Below, piece by piece: positions 22,450-31,929 of a stretch of 64,000 nt of DNA. The translations under genes and the position numbers were made by a program. Position 1 is the first letter of the stretch. The number at the start of each line of letters is the position of its first letter. The notes beneath the pieces are model-generated. The model worked only from the letters and a program-made list of their open reading frames with translations. It ran no database searches and was not told where the DNA came from. Source of the DNA: a virus; the IMG/VR virus record IMGVR_UViG_3300023174_003433, positions 1-64,000 of that record. One strand, 5' to 3'.

Positions 22450-22866
22450 TTATAGTCCCATTGCACTTCTGCGTCTTAAAGATATTTTTCTTTTTCTTAA
22501 CGACTGCCTTAATTTGGCTCGTCTTTTAAACTTAGACTTTCTTGATGCCATTTTACGGTTTCTACGTTCAACAGGTGACATACGAACCAACTTACCACCT
22601 CTTGTTGTATAACCTTGTACTGCTGACAACTTTTTGCGTCTTTGTACCTTCCCACCCCGAATACGGACACGAATCAACTTTGTTCGGCCCATCTTCATAA
22701 TATTACCTTCTTCTAATTCATCTAAATCTACATCAAACATTTCTAAAGCCATGTCATCTTTAACATCAGTTAAAGCGTCATCTGCTAATTCATCGAGCCT
22801 TTCATCTAATATTCTTTTGGCTTCGAGTAAATCATTAGAAAAAATGGCATCAATTAATGATCTCAT
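22450..22866 (-). CDS. 68: Prohead core protein, gp68-like
   Basis: 138 aa. The first 50 residues (MRSLIDAIFSNDLLEAKRIL, DERLDELADDAL) have the ...I..ND..EAK..... pattern of T4 core proteins gp67/gp68; the C-terminal half is extremely basic, with many Arg/Lys (RRKKLSAVQGY, RRNRKMASRKSKFKRRAKLR). Position 67-...-68-21 is that of T4. Likely a component of the prohead core. The name is by position and N-terminal pattern. Confidence 0.65.
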   Translation of the reverse strand: MRSLIDAIFSNDLLEAKRILDERLDELADDALTDVKDDMALEMFDVDLDELEEGNIMKMGRTKLIRVRIRGGKVQRRKKLSAVQGYTTRGGKLVRMSPVERRNRKMASRKSKFKRRAKLRQSLRKRKISLRRRSAMGL

Positions 22867-23381
22867 TATGGTGCTAAAGCATACGGTCCATAGTTAAATG
22901 CTGCTGGATCGGTCAATTGGCCTTTGTCGTAATATTTGTTATTTTTATGCAATTCAATAATTATTGTATATGCTGCATTGGCAGTTGTACCCACAGTTTT
23001 AATTGTTACGTTACCTGTAGGACCAATTGCATTGTTTCCAATTGATGGAAACTGGTATTGTGGATTAGTATCAAAAACACCTACACCAGTTGCAACAATA
23101 GTGTGTGATGTTGTTGTGCCTTGCCACTTTAATTGTAGATGACCAACTTCAGCATCTACAGAAGCAAGAATTCTTGAAATAGTAAACGCAGAATTGGCTA
23201 GACCAGCAGGAGTTGTATTGCCTGTTTGATAGTAAGCGCCATTGGCATTCAATGCACCAAATAATTTTAATGGTTCAATGATGACTGTTTCATTTTCGTC
23301 AGAATCAATAATACCAATACGTTTAATAACGGTTCTAGAATTAGTATCGACTAAAGTTTGTATGCTATTTGCGATTGCCAT
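22866..23381 (-). CDS. Virion structural protein of the head region
   Basis: 171 aa, beta-rich: MAIANSIQTLVDTNSRTVIK, RIGIIDSDENETVIIEP, then Gly/Thr/Asn-rich strands and ELHKNNKYYDKGQ. A protein of this type is present between 67 and 21 in aquatic T4-like phages and is annotated there as a structural protein; I recall no function. It is not present in T4. Confidence 0.72.
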   Translation of the reverse strand: MAIANSIQTLVDTNSRTVIKRIGIIDSDENETVIIEPLKLFGALNANGAYYQTGNTTPAGLANSAFTISRILASVDAEVGHLQLKWQGTTTSHTIVATGVGVFDTNPQYQFPSIGNNAIGPTGNVTIKTVGTTANAAYTIIIELHKNNKYYDKGQLTDPAAFNYGPYALAP

Positions 23382-23390
23382 TTTTTTATC

Positions 23391-23585
23391 CTATTGAAAT
23401 TCTAATGGTACTGTAGAGGACCATTTCATTGCTGTATATGGTACGGTTACATATTTATCTAATTTATCCACATAGTATAATGCCACCCGTTGACCATCAG
23501 AAAACTGTCTAACAGATTTTCTTCTCATCATTAGAACGGCTGGAGGATCCATTTGAGTTTCTTTTTTCTCTTTGGCCTCAGACAT
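23391..23585 (-). CDS. 64-aa hypothetical protein in the head cluster
   Basis: I prefer ATG 23585 (MSEAKEKKETQMDPPAVLMM) over the codon at 23651, because the longer version would overlap the gp67-like gene by 59 nt; neither has a clear Shine-Dalgarno. C-terminal half FSDGQRVALYYVDKLDKYV followed by TVPYTAMKW looks like a small beta domain. Unknown function. Confidence 0.55.
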   Translation of the reverse strand: MSEAKEKKETQMDPPAVLMMRRKSVRQFSDGQRVALYYVDKLDKYVTVPYTAMKWSSTVPLEFQ

Positions 23586-23592
23586 TAATTGT

Positions 23593-23793
23593 TTAAGTGT
23601 TTTCAACTTCTGTTTCCTGTTGTTCTTGGTCCAACTCTTGTTGTGGAGCAATTAAACTGTGTGCAATTTCTTGTTTTTTTGCTTCAATATGATCTGCCAC
23701 TCTGTCATGAATTGCCGAATACAAAGCATTACGAAACTCTACGCCGTTGTCATCTTGTGCAAAATCAATAATTTGTCTTGTTGCCTCTGTCAT
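23593..23793 (-). CDS. 67: Prohead core protein, gp67-like
   Basis: 66 aa. Helical first part FRNALYSAIHDRVADHIEAK followed by KQEIAHSLIAPQ and an acidic Gln/Glu tail. Small size, acidic tail and position just after the portal gene match T4 gp67 (80 aa, acidic tail). Part of the prohead core; likely cleaved during maturation. Confidence 0.65.
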   Translation of the reverse strand: MTEATRQIIDFAQDDNGVEFRNALYSAIHDRVADHIEAKKQEIAHSLIAPQQELDQEQQETEVENT

Positions 23794-23812
23794 TTTTTAA
23801 TCTCCATTCCAA

Positions 23813-23820
23813 TATTTATA
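23813..23820 (-). promoter_or_regulatory. Late promoter of the 67-21 unit
   Basis: Exact TATAAATA on the minus strand, overlapping the last codons of gene 20 and 20 nt before the gp67-like start. Confidence 0.7.
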
Positions 23821-25489
23821 ATATTCGTTTCAGTTTCACCAATGTATTGGTTTCTTCTTTAACACTTGACTTGGCGGCCGCTTGTTGGGCCAATTCTGCC
23901 TCATGCTCTTGGTCTAACGGATGTTGTGGTTGTGATGGTACTTGTGACATCATTTGTGCTTGTGCCACATCATTGGTCACACCAACTGGTAATCCAAGGC
24001 CTGCTTCTTTTTCTTCGTCCATCTCAATTTGCATCTCTTTAATATCATCATCATTTAGACGTAGAACATTTCTTTGAATCCAAGATTGAGAGAAATAACG
24101 ACCAGTATATGGATCAATTGTTGCCAACAAAGCCAATCTTTCTTTCATCAATTCAGCATCTTTGAGTTCAGTAAAGTTATTATCTTTAATAAAATCATAG
24201 TGAATGTTGGTTCTAAAATCTTCCCATTCTTGGTTTGTACAAATACCTTTTAATACACATTGTACTCGTAATGCTTGGTCAAATAAATCAGAGAAACGAT
24301 TACGTAAACGGTCTACAAATTTAGCAAACTTTAATTCGTCACGGGTAATCTCATTGGTACGACCGAGAGAAAAACCAGATGTTTCTGGATTCAAACGAGA
24401 TACAGGAACGTTTAGTGCCTTGTATAATTTCTTTTCAAAGTATTTGACATCTTCTAACTCACCTAAGTTTTGGCCACCAGGTAGTGTAGTAATCTCTGTA
24501 CCTTTTCCACCTTCACGGCGTGGTAACCAGAAATCTTCCATCATGGATAAAAATTTACGGTCATCACGGACTTCACCTGTGTTGGCATCATAGACAAGTT
24601 TGTTCTTGTATTTTACCATGATGTCACGGAGGTATTGTTCTGCCTTTAACTTAGGTAAATTACCCACGTCAATATAGAAAATACGGCGCTCAGGTGCACG
24701 TGAGATACGATAAATAACTGTTGCATCTTCAATCATACGTAACTGATTGAGTGGCTTAATGGCTTTGTGTAGGTACGATAGAACTACTGCACGGCGAGAA
24801 TCCATTAAACCGGAAACCACAGAGATAATAGAATCAGTAGTAATACGAACACCAACAGGACCAAAATTAGAAGAAGTGCCGGTATTAACTTTGTCGTTAT
24901 ACAGATAGTACTCATTAATTACCTTCATAACTTCTACGCCAGTACGCTCATCTTTTGATTTTTTCATCTCACGAATTTTACGTAGTTTGCGTGGATCAAC
25001 GTATCGTAATTCTTTAACACCTTCCATAGGTTTGGTTTGATCCACTATGATGTGGTAGAATAGGCGACCATCAACATAGTACCTACGGAAGATATCTTGT
25101 GCCATATTCTTATAATTCAAAAGCTTCATTACTGTTTCAAATTCAGTTTTAATGGCATTTTTAATTTTGTCTGGTTGTTTTAAATCGTCCAACACGATTT
25201 GAATAATCTTACCATCATCATCTTGGCAAATTGCTTCGCCAACAATATCATCAATAGCGGATTCAATCTCTGGTTGCATTGCCATTTCACGGTAACGTGA
25301 GATAAGTTCTACATCATTTTTTGCTGTGCCATCTAGGTCAACATATGTTCCATAATAAGCGGCTGAAGTAATTGTGAGAGCGCCATCATCATTTGATGGG
25401 GGCGTAAAAGACTGTTGCACGGTTTGATCTTCTTCGACCTTATTTCGTGCAATTGTAAAACCAAAAAGAGAGAATTTATTAGCTGCCAT
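23816..25489 (-). CDS. 20: Portal vertex protein gp20
   Basis: 557 aa. AAYYGTYVDLDGTAKND, then LISRYREMAMQPEIESAIDD, IVGEAICQDDDGKIIQI, YVDGRLFYHIIVD and LRYVDPRKLRKIRE are the classical gp20 blocks, and NPETSGFSLGRTNEITRDEL follows later. Twelve copies form the ring through which DNA is packaged and to which the neck binds. The C-terminus is Gln/Ala-rich. Confidence 0.97.
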   Translation of the reverse strand: MAANKFSLFGFTIARNKVEEDQTVQQSFTPPSNDDGALTITSAAYYGTYVDLDGTAKNDVELISRYREMAMQPEIESAIDDIVGEAICQDDDGKIIQIVLDDLKQPDKIKNAIKTEFETVMKLLNYKNMAQDIFRRYYVDGRLFYHIIVDQTKPMEGVKELRYVDPRKLRKIREMKKSKDERTGVEVMKVINEYYLYNDKVNTGTSSNFGPVGVRITTDSIISVVSGLMDSRRAVVLSYLHKAIKPLNQLRMIEDATVIYRISRAPERRIFYIDVGNLPKLKAEQYLRDIMVKYKNKLVYDANTGEVRDDRKFLSMMEDFWLPRREGGKGTEITTLPGGQNLGELEDVKYFEKKLYKALNVPVSRLNPETSGFSLGRTNEITRDELKFAKFVDRLRNRFSDLFDQALRVQCVLKGICTNQEWEDFRTNIHYDFIKDNNFTELKDAELMKERLALLATIDPYTGRYFSQSWIQRNVLRLNDDDIKEMQIEMDEEKEAGLGLPVGVTNDVAQAQMMSQVPSQPQHPLDQEHEAELAQQAAAKSSVKEETNTLVKLKRIL

Positions 25490-25520
25490 ATTGTGTTATT
25501 CCAATTCAAAAAAACATAAT

Positions 25521-25542
25521 GAGAGAGACCTTGGCCTCTCTC
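25521..25542 (-). terminator. Terminator between genes 19 and 20
   Basis: Stem GAGAGAGGCC/GGTCTCTCTC on the minus strand (one G-U pair; the innermost bases form the loop), then ATTATG and seven T. Limits read-through from the tail-tube mRNA. Confidence 0.75.
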
Positions 25543-25557
25543 GTAAAATAAAATAAA

Positions 25558-26100
25558 TTAACTTGTTGTATCTGTTTCCCACCATTGATATGCGAATGTT
25601 ACTGCGTATTCTTCAATAGTGTCATTAGAACCCCAATCTAAATCAATGGGGGCCAGATCAAGAGGATACATGCCAACAAATTTATAAGTTTTCAATGTGT
25701 CGCCAGTTTTCCCATATTGTGTAACTGTTGCATCTACGGTGTAACCAGATGGACCAGATGCAGCACCAGTACGAACATTACCTGCGTGACTGTTAATGCC
25801 GTTCATCCACGATTCTAAAGCTTTACGAATTGTGAAATCTTCATCATTAATAATCTGTAATGTCCAGTCAGTAAATGTACGATTACCAGCAAATTTTAGT
25901 TCACGGCCAAAATAATACAACGGTACTTGGCCAATTGTTGAACCAGGTAATTGAGCAGTTTTAGCCATAAATGTGGTTTTCTGACCTGCTGCAACACCAT
26001 TTTCTGCAATTGTTGGAAAAATGAGAGTGACTTGAAATAGATTGGGACGTGCACCGTCACCAATCAAATTCGCTCTAAATTCTGCTACGTTGAATGCCAT
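25558..26100 (-). CDS. 19: Tail tube protein gp19
   Basis: 180 aa. RPNLFQVTLIFP, FMAKTAQLPGSTIGQVPLYY, FGRELKFAGNRTFTDWTLQI, INDEDFTIRKALESWMNGIN are the standard gp19 blocks. Hexameric rings stack to form the inner tube through which DNA passes. Followed by a terminator. Confidence 0.97.
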   Translation of the reverse strand: MAFNVAEFRANLIGDGARPNLFQVTLIFPTIAENGVAAGQKTTFMAKTAQLPGSTIGQVPLYYFGRELKFAGNRTFTDWTLQIINDEDFTIRKALESWMNGINSHAGNVRTGAASGPSGYTVDATVTQYGKTGDTLKTYKFVGMYPLDLAPIDLDWGSNDTIEEYAVTFAYQWWETDTTS

Positions 26101-26122
26101 TTGTTTTCTCCTATATCGTGGT

Positions 26123-26130
26123 TATTTATT
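26123..26130 (-). promoter_or_regulatory. Probable late promoter of gene 19
   Basis: AATAAATA on the minus strand, one mismatch to TATAAATA, 23 nt before the gene 19 start; overlaps the end of gene 18. Confidence 0.5.
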
Positions 26131-27871
26131 AAGCTGCACCAACGACTTCAGTAAAATCAACACCAGTTCTTACTGCAATAAAGTTCAACTGGATAAAGTT
26201 GATAGAACGAGCAGGTTTGATATAAATGTCACCAACAAACTGGTTAGAATCAATGACTTGTGGTGTATTATTTGTTGTATCACAAACAACACGGAAGTCA
26301 TAGATACCACGGCGACCTTGAATATCACGGAGGAACGGTGTTACTAATGCTACAAACTGAGCTCGAGTAAATTCATCATTAAATTCAAACAATGAATACT
26401 TAGCGGCTTGAGCAATTGTTTTTTCTAATACAATAAACAATCTACGGACATTGATACGGTCAAAAGCGGAAGGCTTGATTTGTAATGTCTTGTCACCATA
26501 CAATACCGTGCCATTTCCTGGGAATGTGGCAACTGGATTAACACCCTTAGAATACAATGTATCTCTTTGTGTTTTTGTTGGATTCCATGCCAAACGAACA
26601 ACATTTTTTAGATTACCACGATTGAAACCAGCAGGCGAGAACCATGGATCACGAACATTGTCGGTATTAACACAAAGACCGGCAATATCACCGTTTAGTG
26701 GTACCCAACGATAAATGTTGTTGTATTTGTCAAACATATATTTCCAACCAGAATCAGCAACAGCATAAGATGTTGAACGACCTAATGCAGTTGTCCAATT
26801 CGTAATATTGGTTGTTTCGTTACCGGCTTGATTAATAACGTTTGCTGAAGGAGGTGAAATAAATGCTAAACAATCTTTACGAGTATTAACAATATTGTCA
26901 ATTACGTATTGTTGTGTTGCAATATTGCCATCACCAGTTAGTACTAAAGAAATGTCCACTTCATCACCGTTTTGGAATAAACCAAAAGCTGTTTGTGTAT
27001 TTGCTGCAGAAGGAGCATCATCTGCACCACCAGTTAAAACATATGTACTGGTTGTGTTAGAAGTGTAATATGTTGTATTAGCTAATGGTAAACCCCATGT
27101 ACTATAATTAGGAGCAGTACTTAGTCCATCGACAGCATAAATGTATTTTGAATTATTAAAAATTACATTTTTGAAGTAGTTTGAATTGCCTAAAGCATCA
27201 ACGGCATCAGATCCTTTTGACATAAATGGAAATACTTCTAACACAGTATTTCTAACACCAGTAATTAAGCCACCAGTATCAACAACAATACCGTGAATTT
27301 CATCATACAATGCGCCAGCAGAATTAGCTTGTTCTGATGTTCCTGGAGCTCCAGTAAAATATGGTGCAAGTGTTACTACAATATTTGTATTTGATCCAGC
27401 TTGATATGTGGTGATATTCCAAGTAGCAAAAGTACTACTTGAATCACAGAAAGAAACTGTTAAAGAATTTCCTAAAGCACCAGGATACCTTGCAAAAGCT
27501 GGACCAGCAGCGGCTCCAGCAGAGCCAGTTAAATAAGCCGCTTGAAATACATCTTCGTTTGGAATTTGTAAAGCTGTACCGCTTGTGTTGGCACGAGCAT
27601 TTCGGCCAGCGGAACCAACTGCACGAACAACAGTTAAGTTATTACCATAAGCTAAGAATGAAGCAGCAGTAAAAAATGATGTTGCTGAGTTGCTGTCTGG
27701 AGTACCAAATACACTTGCAAGAGTAATCTCGCTATCTACTTGAATTCTTTTTTGTGCTGGACCCCATTTGAAATTTCCAGCAAAAGCACCGGCTGTAGTT
27801 AGTACTGAAGGTACGACTGTGGTTAAGTCAACTTCAGATACATTTACGCCTGGAGAGATTTGAAATGCCAT
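26129..27871 (-). CDS. 18: Tail sheath protein gp18
   Basis: 580 aa. MAFQISPGVNVSEVDLTTVV is the sheath N-terminus; the C-terminal part has INVRRLFIVLEKTIAQAAKY, FEFNDEFTRAQFVALV and the final strand region FIQLNFIAVRTGVDF. The middle is a variable surface domain. Contracts to drive the tube into the host. Confidence 0.97.
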   Translation of the reverse strand: MAFQISPGVNVSEVDLTTVVPSVLTTAGAFAGNFKWGPAQKRIQVDSEITLASVFGTPDSNSATSFFTAASFLAYGNNLTVVRAVGSAGRNARANTSGTALQIPNEDVFQAAYLTGSAGAAAGPAFARYPGALGNSLTVSFCDSSSTFATWNITTYQAGSNTNIVVTLAPYFTGAPGTSEQANSAGALYDEIHGIVVDTGGLITGVRNTVLEVFPFMSKGSDAVDALGNSNYFKNVIFNNSKYIYAVDGLSTAPNYSTWGLPLANTTYYTSNTTSTYVLTGGADDAPSAANTQTAFGLFQNGDEVDISLVLTGDGNIATQQYVIDNIVNTRKDCLAFISPPSANVINQAGNETTNITNWTTALGRSTSYAVADSGWKYMFDKYNNIYRWVPLNGDIAGLCVNTDNVRDPWFSPAGFNRGNLKNVVRLAWNPTKTQRDTLYSKGVNPVATFPGNGTVLYGDKTLQIKPSAFDRINVRRLFIVLEKTIAQAAKYSLFEFNDEFTRAQFVALVTPFLRDIQGRRGIYDFRVVCDTTNNTPQVIDSNQFVGDIYIKPARSINFIQLNFIAVRTGVDFTEVVGAA

Positions 27872-27924
27872 TTTATTATCTCCTTGAATATGATGTTATA
27901 TTGGCAATTAAGATACCATACGAA

Positions 27925-27932
27925 TATTTATG
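27925..27932 (-). promoter_or_regulatory. Probable late promoter of gene 18
   Basis: CATAAATA on the minus strand, one mismatch to the late consensus, 54 nt before the gene 18 start and within the 72-bp gap after gene 17. Confidence 0.5.
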
Positions 27933-27943
27933 AAAGGCCATAT

Positions 27944-29623
27944 TTAGAGATTCCTCATAGCGTCTTTAATAAATTTTGAATATAGTTCGGAACCATCGGC
28001 AACTTCCCACAAATCTCCGTCCATATTTTCATACCGTTCACCCAGTCCGTCATCAATAATTGGAGCCGGAAGAACTTCTTCATCTAACTGATTCATATTT
28101 TCTAACTGAATCTGTTTACGAATATCATGGTTTACGATGTCTTTAAAGTATTTTTGAGTGGCCACCCAAGCAAAAAGTACCAAAGTCATTACTAAATCAT
28201 CATTATTATCATCTTCTGCCGCAAATGATGTTTTACTTGCCACAAAAGTTGTCAGTTCCGAAATGGTATCAAAATCTGGAATCAACAACTTATCACCTTC
28301 AATCAATGTTTTTAAATTGGAACAACCAATTCTTTTGACGGCCACAGACATTTTAAGTCCCATCTGTATGCCTCGGCCAAATCCACTATGTAACTGTTGT
28401 GGTTTTTTATTTCCTGTAAACACTTTCCAAAGATTCTCATACTCTAAATCTTGGTGTATAATGTCAGCTACCTGTGGATTGTTATTAATTTCAACCAAAA
28501 TGTAGGCATCATTATAATACCGAGCGGCATTATGAATCACCGTAGGAAACAATATGGGTGAAATAGAAGAACTCTTATACACCGCCACCTGTCTATATGG
28601 TGTTGATGAAATATCAAATACAGAAAATGCTGAGCAATCCAGATTACGACCTTCTGATACGTCCACGGTAATACAATACAGATGGTCTTTGGTAGTTTCA
28701 TCGTCACCTTTAATCGGATGTTCATAGATTATCATCTTATCATGGTGAGCAATTGGCGGACTGTAGGTCATCTTCTGTAACTTGGTACCAGCAATAAGAG
28801 TATTGGTGGAACCTAAAAACTCGGTTTCAAACTCCTGTCGGAACTGGTGTTCAGAAGTATTACGAATCGTTTCTTCTTTCCAATTCTCATCACGACCTGG
28901 TACCATCGACCAGTGTACCTCAAACGGCACATAGTTGTTTCTTTTATTGATGGCATCTGTCCATATCTTATAGAACAGATTCATACCATTAGGTGTAGAA
29001 ACAATAATAATCTTTGTTTTAGTACCAGCAGTAATAACAGGATAAACTGAGGTAAAGAATTCTGTGGCAATATTAGATGGTACGAAAGCAAACTCATCTA
29101 AGAATACAATGTTAAACGAACCAGAACGAGCTGCTGAAGAAGATGTTGAAGAAGCAATAATTACAGAACCATTCTCTAGTTCTACACGACCTTTGTTCCA
29201 CTCAACGACACCTTGCTGTAACCACATAGGCAGATTCTCATAGGCCAGTTGTAACTTACCAAGAATGCCACGAGCAGTTTCACCACGATTGGCCAAAACG
29301 GCAATTGATTGTGCATCTTGAAAGAGTATTGTCCAAAGAAGATATGCCACCGTGGTGGTTGTTTTACCCACCTGTCGTGGACATTTCATAATAGTAAAAC
29401 GATTATTGTGAAAAGTTCGTATCATGTCTTGCTGAAAATCATACATCCTGAAATCAGTTACACCGTCATCTAGTGTGATAATTTTAATGTACTTGGCAAA
29501 ATAGATAGGATCTCTAGAACACTTGATATATTCATCAACTTGGTCTTGAGTAAAATTGACTTGAACTCCTACTCGTTTGAGTAGAGGGTTGTCACGGTAA
29601 CTTTCTTTATTCTTTGCTGGCAT
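27944..29623 (-). CDS. 17: Terminase large subunit gp17
   Basis: 559 aa. ATPase: CPRQVGKTTT at 81-90 (Walker A) and FNIVFLDEFAF at 169-179 (Walker B). Nuclease: CITVDVSEGRNLDCSAF and later Asp residues. Cuts concatemeric DNA and pumps it into the prohead through gp20. Overlaps the gene 16 stop by 17 nt. No intein or intron visible. Confidence 0.97.
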   Translation of the reverse strand: MPAKNKESYRDNPLLKRVGVQVNFTQDQVDEYIKCSRDPIYFAKYIKIITLDDGVTDFRMYDFQQDMIRTFHNNRFTIMKCPRQVGKTTTTVAYLLWTILFQDAQSIAVLANRGETARGILGKLQLAYENLPMWLQQGVVEWNKGRVELENGSVIIASSTSSSAARSGSFNIVFLDEFAFVPSNIATEFFTSVYPVITAGTKTKIIIVSTPNGMNLFYKIWTDAINKRNNYVPFEVHWSMVPGRDENWKEETIRNTSEHQFRQEFETEFLGSTNTLIAGTKLQKMTYSPPIAHHDKMIIYEHPIKGDDETTKDHLYCITVDVSEGRNLDCSAFSVFDISSTPYRQVAVYKSSSISPILFPTVIHNAARYYNDAYILVEINNNPQVADIIHQDLEYENLWKVFTGNKKPQQLHSGFGRGIQMGLKMSVAVKRIGCSNLKTLIEGDKLLIPDFDTISELTTFVASKTSFAAEDDNNDDLVMTLVLFAWVATQKYFKDIVNHDIRKQIQLENMNQLDEEVLPAPIIDDGLGERYENMDGDLWEVADGSELYSKFIKDAMRNL

Positions 29624-30035
29624 TGTTCTTTAGTAATTTGCTGAGTTCAGATGTTGAACCAACAAAAATAGCCTTATCAATATTGGTATTATTTGTTTCT
29701 TTTTTAATACCTTCCATTTCACGCATTTCTTTTTGTATCTTCAATAATCTATCATTGGCTTCGGTCATATTTTTTAATAGACCAGAATATACTTCAAACG
29801 CTCGTGGGTGTTGGCCAGCTTTGGCAATATTGAGTATTTCTTCCATGGCTTCTTTGCCTTGGTCAATAATACCTTGAAGATTTTCTTTTGATTGCTGATA
29901 AGCATCATTCAAATCTTGTTTGATATCTGCTTCATTATACTTAGCAGATACTACAGGTAAAGGAGTAATTTTTTCTTCTTTTACTGTGGGCGTCACATCA
30001 AATATTTGTTCCATATTCTTTTCAAAATTGTTCAT
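29607..30035 (-). CDS. 16: Terminase small subunit gp16
   Basis: 142 aa. Core DAYQQSKENLQGIIDQGKEA followed by EEILNIAKAGQHPRAFEVYS and GLLKNMTEANDRLL is the helical pattern of gp16. Recognises DNA and regulates gp17. Overlaps genes 15 and 17 by 4 and 17 nt. Confidence 0.92.
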   Translation of the reverse strand: MNNFEKNMEQIFDVTPTVKEEKITPLPVVSAKYNEADIKQDLNDAYQQSKENLQGIIDQGKEAMEEILNIAKAGQHPRAFEVYSGLLKNMTEANDRLLKIQKEMREMEGIKKETNNTNIDKAIFVGSTSELSKLLKNNASKE

Positions 30036-31027
30036 AGTGTATTAGGAAATTCCGTTATTGTGGTGGTATATGTATAATCAACATTGGCGTTAGCTGTATT
30101 AGCCGTTGTGGGATTAGGCACAACAGTAATTGTGGCCATTTTTTCTGCTGGCACAACGTAAGAAGTAAATTGATAATTTGAATTTGTTTTTGTGCCTATA
30201 ATACGTGCATCAGATACAAAATTACCTTGTATGTTGGTCAAATGTAATATATTATTAGTCCACAAAACAACACGACCTGATGCCGTAGATTCTTGTGCTG
30301 AATATCCTTGATATACAATTTCACCGGTTTGATATTTTCCTGTGCCGGTATTGGCCATATTAAATTGAACAACATCAGTTGATGAAATATCATTAAATAT
30401 GTTTGTAATTGAAGTTCTAATTTGGCCTGTTGGTGTAGTTTTACCAAACACATAACCCTTAACAGTAAAACTTAAAGTCCAAATAATCATACGAGTTTCG
30501 GATTCTTTATCACCTTCATAAACGATGTCGTGTGTTGTACTATTTAACACGACAGGTATTTCTTTAACAATACCCATTTCAGGAATTAAATTTAATTTAA
30601 TGGTATAATCTGGTGCAAAGAATGGTAAAATATGTTCAATGATTTGTGTACCATCTTCTATGTTTCGTACATAGATGTAAAGATTAAAATCAAAATTATA
30701 TGGCACAGGATTATATTGTGAAATTAATCCGCCAGTTGTAGATGCAAATTGTTTAACATTAGTATTTTGTTTACGAGAAGAATCGTAAGAAAGGCCTGCC
30801 ATTTCAAATGACATTCTTGGTAATGCTATTTGAATTTTTTTACTTAAATCTGGATCATCTTCTAAACGTTTTACGTATAATTCTTTTGTTGCATACACAA
30901 TGGGCACCAACATACGTTCTGCTTCTGTTAAATCTGGATTATAACGAACTAGAGTAATGTTATCGAATAGGTTACCAAACCCAATGACCATCTTTCGAAT
31001 GATTCGGTGATATGTGGTATTTGACAT
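30032..31027 (-). CDS. 15: Tail terminator/sheath-stabilising protein gp15
   Basis: 331 aa; N-terminal 210 residues match T4 gp15 in order: MVIGFGNLFDNITLVRYN, VPIVYATKELYVKRL, ALPRMSFEMAGLSYD, SQYNPVPYNFDFNLYIYVRN and EHILPFFAPDY. The remaining 120 residues are a Thr/Asn-rich beta extension not present in T4 gp15 (272 aa). Caps the tail where it meets the neck. Confidence 0.92.
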   Translation of the reverse strand: MSNTTYHRIIRKMVIGFGNLFDNITLVRYNPDLTEAERMLVPIVYATKELYVKRLEDDPDLSKKIQIALPRMSFEMAGLSYDSSRKQNTNVKQFASTTGGLISQYNPVPYNFDFNLYIYVRNIEDGTQIIEHILPFFAPDYTIKLNLIPEMGIVKEIPVVLNSTTHDIVYEGDKESETRMIIWTLSFTVKGYVFGKTTPTGQIRTSITNIFNDISSTDVVQFNMANTGTGKYQTGEIVYQGYSAQESTASGRVVLWTNNILHLTNIQGNFVSDARIIGTKTNSNYQFTSYVVPAEKMATITVVPNPTTANTANANVDYTYTTTITEFPNTL

Positions 31028-31929
31028 TAAATTTCTCCAAACGGATTGGTCTCAGAGAAATCTATAATTGCGTCTGCTTGAGTATTAATATACTTGTTGT
31101 CATAACTTTCATTATAAGAATTATCTAATTGTGTATCATATGAAGTTAATATGTAACGTGCATTACTTGATGCACCAATAATTACAACATTATTTGTAAA
31201 CTCACCAGAAATATTACTGATCATTAGAGAATTGGCCGATGGTGTCCAAGCTTGTACGATTGCCACAGAAGTGGCATTGGCTTCAGTTTGGTCTGCGGCT
31301 TGATATACTGTTTCGTTTATTATATAATTATTTGCATTACCAGTTTTTGCGCCAGTAACCAACTTAATCATGTAACCAGAATCATTAACAATCATATCAA
31401 TATCGTTAACACCAGTATCAATAATTTCTTGAGCATACTTAAATTTCTCAAGGCGTAACTCATAAAAATATGGTTGTTTACGACCCAATGTATGAAAATC
31501 TTTTGCTTGCTCAGTAAATGTTATTTCATATAATTCACCAGTACCATTTAAAAATGGCACATAGACTAAATCACCTTCCCTTGGTCGTGTGAATGTATTT
31601 TGTGGAACTCGTTGTTGGAATGTCCTACGAGAAACAGATACCGTTACCACATTTTTAATTTCTAGGCCAAACTTAGAAAAGAACTCTTGTTGACCTTGGT
31701 AATCCATTACGTCACCAGAAAGGTACATTTCTAATGGAAAAGCTGATTTGAATTTTTTAACTGGATCTTCACCATATAATATATCTCTATCTGCCGGATT
31801 TTCTATAGGCAAATAGAATGCATCAAAACCCATGATTTGCATGGATTCAACAATCAGATCCTCTATTACTCTTTGTTCGGCAGTAGAGTTGTAGTTATTA
31901 AAATAAACCGATGTTGGAATTTTAGGTAC
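31027..31929 (-). CDS. 14: Neck protein gp14, without a normal start codon
   Basis: The frame is open from GTA at 31929 (preceded in frame by TAG) and reads PKIPTSVYFNNYNSTAEQRV, then IEDLIVESMQIMGFDAFYLP, which is the usual gp14 N-terminus; later FFSKFGLEIKNVV and GDLVYVPFLNGTGELYEI also match gp14. The first in-frame ATG (31842) would drop 29 conserved residues. The HNH gene upstream occupies the ATG next to the gene 13 stop. Translation may use a non-AUG start such as ATT at 31920, or reinitiation from the HNH stop. gp14 forms the neck with gp13. C-terminal 110 residues extend beyond the T4 core. Confidence 0.85.
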   Translation of the reverse strand, partial: VPKIPTSVYFNNYNSTAEQRVIEDLIVESMQIMGFDAFYLPIENPADRDILYGEDPVKKFKSAFPLEMYLSGDVMDYQGQQEFFSKFGLEIKNVVTVSVSRRTFQQRVPQNTFTRPREGDLVYVPFLNGTGELYEITFTEQAKDFHTLGRKQPYFYELRLEKFKYAQEIIDTGVNDIDMIVNDSGYMIKLVTGAKTGNANNYIINETVYQAADQTEANATSVAIVQAWTPSANSLMISNISGEFTNNVVIIGASSNARYILTSYDTQLDNSYNESYDNKYINTQADAIIDFSETNPFGEI